64,000 bases of DNA from Sphingobacterium alkalisoli (GTDB lineage: Bacteria; Bacteroidota; Bacteroidia; Sphingobacteriales; Sphingobacteriaceae), in the NCBI RefSeq assembly GCF_005049105.1, contig NZ_SUKA01000003.1:682001-746000 (forward strand), in the 5' to 3' direction. The translations under genes and the position numbers were made by a program. The notes under the pieces were generated by a model. That model saw only the letters and a list, made by a program, of their open reading frames with translations, searched no databases and was not told where the DNA came from. The number at the start of each line of letters is the position of its first letter. Position 1 is the first letter of the stretch. This document shows positions 61,008-64,000 of this stretch, in pieces.

Positions 61008-63650
61008 TTAGAAGCTATACGTTAATCCCGCATTCCAAGTTGTTCCTAGTCCGTAGAAATAACCGAAACCGTCTCTTCGAGAAAAATATTCCTCATTGAA
61101 AATATTTTTAACGTTACCTCTGAATTTCAAATTTTGACCGTTTCTTATCTTAAATGTATAGCTTAAACCTGCATCAACAGTAGTAAAATCATCTAACTTT
61201 TCTGGTTGATACTCTTCTCCTACCAATCTTGCTTTAATTGCATTATTTATATTTACATCACCCCATAGCCTTGCATAATGATTTAAATCCGCATCAATGG
61301 ATAATTGAGGAAGTATATAGTATTTTGCACCAAAACCCGCTGTTGTCTGAGCCGCGCTTCCCACACGTACACCCGTAAGATCAACCCCCTCATTATCTTC
61401 TTCCAGTATATCACGTGTATCGTTATCTCGGACCCTAAATGGTGAAGCTCCATCGTATTTCCAGTCACCAATTGAGCCAAAACCTCTTAACGTTAAATTA
61501 CTAGAAATTTGTGTATCAAAATCTAATTCGAGTCCCTTGTGTGCCTGACCTATACTAGTGAGTAAATACGTTGCACCATCTGTTCCCGCTGCTGGATAGC
61601 CGACTTGATTCACTCCGTAACTAATAAATCTATTGTCCCATTTCGTGTAGTAACCATTAAGATTGACACGGAAGGATGGTATGCTGAACTTATATCCGCC
61701 TTCTATTCCAAATATTTCCTCATTATCCACAGACGGGTCTGAGAAATCGACAGTATTCGAAATAAACACATTATCTAAGAAAGGTTGACGAGAATATTTC
61801 CCAACGTTAGTAAAGAAAGTATGTGTATCGTCAAAAGTATAGGAAGCCCCTCCTTTGACATTATAACCAATTTTATTATCGAACTCAGATTTTGTTTCAC
61901 CCTCTGCATAGTTCCAGCGGTCAATCTTTTGATAAGATTGATTCGAAAGTGAACCTTGAACAAAAGCTGTAAAACCATCTTTACTAAATTCTGCTTGACC
62001 AAAAACCCCTTGGTAATTAATTTTTTCTGAGTTATCGTAACCAACTCGTTCATCAACACTTGCACTATTGAATAAAGCAGACCAAGGATTTGTAGAAAAT
62101 GTTTGGGAAACAGTATATCCTTCTGATCTATTTTCATTCTCAGCCAAACGACCCTCAGCACCTAACAAATTAATTAGCTGCTGAAAATGATCTCCCTTAT
62201 AGAAACGCAAGTCTGCCCCAACATTAAATGTCCAATATTTTTTCGTATCAAAATTATAATTTGAGACCAAGCCATACCAAAAATGGTTATTTGCTGAAGC
62301 CCTTAGTACGCTACCATTATTTCCGTTAGAGATACCATTAGGTAACTGTTCATTTAAACTCGCTAAAGCGTCCCAATTTGTTAATCCATTCTCTAATGAG
62401 TAGCCACCCTGAGTAAATCCAGGTCCATTACCTAGTATACCAGTACCACCGCCACGACCTACCGAAGCATACACAACAGTAGACAAGGATGATTTTTCAT
62501 TTATTGTCCAATCCCAGTTTAAATTGCTTACTGGTTTATGATAAAAATTCTTTCTTTGAGTTAGCCCCTCTCCTTGGTAATACCCATAATTATAATTCCC
62601 TTTTTCTCCCGTTATATCAAAACCCGGATTTCTTGGCGTACCGTTTTGGATGTTTGATACTAAAGGTTTAGAGAAATTTTGATCGTGCCATTGTGGTGCA
62701 CCAAAAATCATAAAGTTCAAATTGTGATTTTCATTTGGTTTAAAACCAACAGATACAAAATAATTTTGTCCAGCACCTGCAGTTCCTAACGCATACTTCT
62801 TATCTGCTCTCCAGCCGTCAAGTAAGAATGAAACGCCCCATTTACCGATCATTCCTGTATTATAGCCTACAGTAGCTTTTGCATAACCATCATTACCAGT
62901 CATCATACGTGCAAATCCGCCTTTTCTTAATTCCGTAGCTTTTGTAACAATATTTACAGTACCCCCTACGGAAGAAATTGCTAATTTTGATGAACCTAAT
63001 CCCCTCTGAACCTGAATGACATTTGCCACATCAGACATCGCAGACCAGTTTGACCAGTACATATTCCCATCTTCCATTCCATTAATTGGTTGCCCGTTGA
63101 GTAAAAAAGCAGTGTTTGACTGATCGAAACCACGAACGAACATCTTCGCATCTCCAAAACCACTCGCTTGATCCGCAATATATACTGAAGGTGTATGTTT
63201 CATTATTTCAGGAAACTCGACATTTCCAACACCTTTCTCCTGAATCTCGAGTAATTTAATAGTTGATACAGCTATAGGAGTTTGTCTATCCTCAGCAATA
63301 TCAATAATACCTTTACCAACCACAATTACTTCTTCTAAATTCTCAGATTCGCTAGGTATCAACACAATGTTTCCAATAGCAGAGGTTGCATCTGTAAACC
63401 TAATTTGGGCAGTGAGGTATCCAATATATTTCACCAATACGACACCACTTGCATCTCCCACGGATAATGTAAAATTACCTCCTGCATCGGTCGACGTCCC
63501 TGCTGATCCGCCTTTTACGGACACAGATGCGCCAGCAATTGGAGAATTACCATCCGTTACAGTTCCTTTAAGCATTCGCTGCGCTACAGAAACATTACAA
63601 ATTAACATCAATACAAATATTGCTGCTAGTTGAGTAAAGATTTTTTTCAT
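61008..63650 (-). CDS. TonB-dependent receptor with carboxypeptidase-like regulatory domain
   Basis: An 880-residue outer-membrane transporter. A signal peptide (MKKIFTQLAAIFVLMLICNV) is followed by a carboxypeptidase D-like beta domain (about 26-110: LKGTVTDGNSPIAGASVSVK), the plug (about 125-245: FPEIMKHTPSVYIADQASGF and MFVRGFDQSNTAFLLNGQPI), and a 22-strand barrel ending in the typical aromatic terminus (TWNAGLTYSF). No SusD gene is adjacent on the 3' side, so it is not an obvious SusCD pair and is more likely an importer for a siderophore, cobalamin or small oligomer. The ligand is unknown. Confidence 0.93.
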   Translation of the reverse strand: MKKIFTQLAAIFVLMLICNVSVAQRMLKGTVTDGNSPIAGASVSVKGGSAGTSTDAGGNFTLSVGDASGVVLVKYIGYLTAQIRFTDATSAIGNIVLIPSESENLEEVIVVGKGIIDIAEDRQTPIAVSTIKLLEIQEKGVGNVEFPEIMKHTPSVYIADQASGFGDAKMFVRGFDQSNTAFLLNGQPINGMEDGNMYWSNWSAMSDVANVIQVQRGLGSSKLAISSVGGTVNIVTKATELRKGGFARMMTGNDGYAKATVGYNTGMIGKWGVSFLLDGWRADKKYALGTAGAGQNYFVSVGFKPNENHNLNFMIFGAPQWHDQNFSKPLVSNIQNGTPRNPGFDITGEKGNYNYGYYQGEGLTQRKNFYHKPVSNLNWDWTINEKSSLSTVVYASVGRGGGTGILGNGPGFTQGGYSLENGLTNWDALASLNEQLPNGISNGNNGSVLRASANNHFWYGLVSNYNFDTKKYWTFNVGADLRFYKGDHFQQLINLLGAEGRLAENENRSEGYTVSQTFSTNPWSALFNSASVDERVGYDNSEKINYQGVFGQAEFSKDGFTAFVQGSLSNQSYQKIDRWNYAEGETKSEFDNKIGYNVKGGASYTFDDTHTFFTNVGKYSRQPFLDNVFISNTVDFSDPSVDNEEIFGIEGGYKFSIPSFRVNLNGYYTKWDNRFISYGVNQVGYPAAGTDGATYLLTSIGQAHKGLELDFDTQISSNLTLRGFGSIGDWKYDGASPFRVRDNDTRDILEEDNEGVDLTGVRVGSAAQTTAGFGAKYYILPQLSIDADLNHYARLWGDVNINNAIKARLVGEEYQPEKLDDFTTVDAGLSYTFKIRNGQNLKFRGNVKNIFNEEYFSRRDGFGYFYGLGTTWNAGLTYSF

Positions 63651-63677
63651 ATTTCTTTTAAATAGTTAAATCGAAAG

Positions 63678-63706
63678 CAAAATTAAGAAGAGATTTTGCA
63701 ATACAA
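63678..63706 (-). promoter_or_regulatory. promoter of the TonB-dependent receptor gene
   Basis: On the minus strand TTG (63704-63706) and TAATTTTG (63678-63685) are 18 bases apart, matching the Bacteroidota TTG-N-TAnnTTTG form, and the start codon is about 28 bases downstream. The rest of the 289-base gap to the next gene is AT-rich without clear hairpins. Confidence 0.55.
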
Positions 63707-63939
63707 GTCACTTAACATAAACTTAATATGAAATTAACCTCGGTTTAAAGCTATATTTTTCAAAAAGAATGTTATTTCGTTTCGGAAATTAAAAAAAACG
63801 ACAATAAAATCTAAAATTCTTACACTTTTATCAGTACAACTACTATAAAATTTAAATTTTAACAAATTTTAACAATTGTGAATTGTGGAAAAGTTTTTTC
63901 AAGAAATTTTAAGTTGGTATCAAATTTTAACACGATGAC

Positions 63940-64000
63940 CTAAATATTACGAAAGTGTTCGACATAATCCAAGGCAACTATTTCTTCGCTAGCCTTCCGT
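63940..64000 (-). CDS. C-terminal end of a gene continuing beyond the window
   Basis: A frame open from the window edge ends with a TAG at 63940-63942 after 19 visible residues (RKASEEIVALDYVEHFRNI). The other two minus-strand frames hit stops within 40 bases of the edge. The amphipathic helical end reads like real coding sequence, but 19 residues are too few to identify it. Confidence 0.4.
   Translation of the reverse strand, partial: RKASEEIVALDYVEHFRNI

Noticed and set aside
61008..63650. Interpretation as SusC of a polysaccharide utilisation locus
   Set aside because: No SusD-like or carbohydrate-active enzyme gene is next to the 3' end, and only 19 codons of the gene on the 5' side are visible; a general TonB-dependent receptor is the safer call.

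Overview
The window is a chromosomal segment of a member of the Bacteroidota, most likely family Sphingobacteriaceae (Sphingobacterium or a close relative). The case for this rests on low GC, the TAnnTTTG-type -7 promoter boxes in front of many genes, the near absence of Shine-Dalgarno sequences (with rpsU as the telling exception), and family content: DUF3276 PUR-like protein, DUF4836, a TonB receptor with a carboxypeptidase-like N-terminal domain, LytS/LytTR regulators, acyl-CoA reductase beside a ferredoxin, and a seven-gene thi operon behind a TPP riboswitch. I assign the family from recognition of proteins, not from a database search.

Layout. 1-5.5 kb (mostly minus): a partial LutA-like Fe-S protein, an MFS exporter, a DacB/PBP4 peptidase, a dicarboxylate/amino-acid symporter with a possible small ORF after it, and a ferredoxin. 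5.6-9.4 kb (plus): acyl-CoA reductase, a small conserved protein, FtsE, and the GrpE-DnaJ chaperone pair. 9.5-13.4 kb (minus): a PDZ-containing aspartic protease and pdxH-nuoC-nuoD. 13.6-15.7 kb: yqgE followed by a complete 1.44 kb ISAon1-type insertion sequence with an 8 bp target duplication, then tRNA-His. 15.8-24.9 kb: htpG, a DUF2891 lipoprotein, an MFS transporter, tRNA-Ser, rpsU, a HAD phosphatase, tRNA-Met, two hypothetical genes and an acyl-CoA dehydrogenase. 25.1-31.5 kb (minus): the thiamin operon thiS-thiC-tenI-like-thiE-thiG-thiH-thiF under a TPP riboswitch. 31.6-39.3 kb: a lipoprotein, an SRPBCC protein, rseP-dxr-membrane protein, dipeptidyl peptidase IV and the DUF3276 protein. 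39.7-46.3 kb (plus): a LiaF-like protein with a LytS/LytTR pair, a serine hydrolase, purN and purH. 46.6-51.6 kb: a fatty acid desaturase, two cold-shock-domain proteins, an ABC-F protein and a YceI protein. 51.6-55.8 kb (minus): a three-gene cluster of envelope proteins including DUF4836. 56-60.9 kb: a split 5'-nucleotidase, an MFS transporter, recR, a LOG-family protein and a small charged protein. 61-64 kb (minus): a TonB-dependent receptor and the end of another gene.

How it works together. Most of the window is core housekeeping: cofactor synthesis (thiamin, PLP), purine synthesis, isoprenoid entry (dxr), chaperones, translation (rpsU, three tRNAs, ABC-F) and envelope maintenance (DacB, RseP, DPP IV, TonB receptor). 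I see no CRISPR array, prophage, toxin-antitoxin pair or recognisable defence island. The most interesting signals are regulatory: a strong Shine-Dalgarno in front of rpsU in a lineage that hardly uses them, a motif shared by the grpE and htpG upstream regions at matching distance from the start codons, and a sequence downstream of the TPP aptamer that can pair with its P4 strand. Also notable are the insertion sequence with a duplicated right terminus and a transposase frame that reads out of the element, and two tandem envelope genes that look like diverged paralogues. The least described multi-gene unit is the 51.6-55.8 kb cluster.
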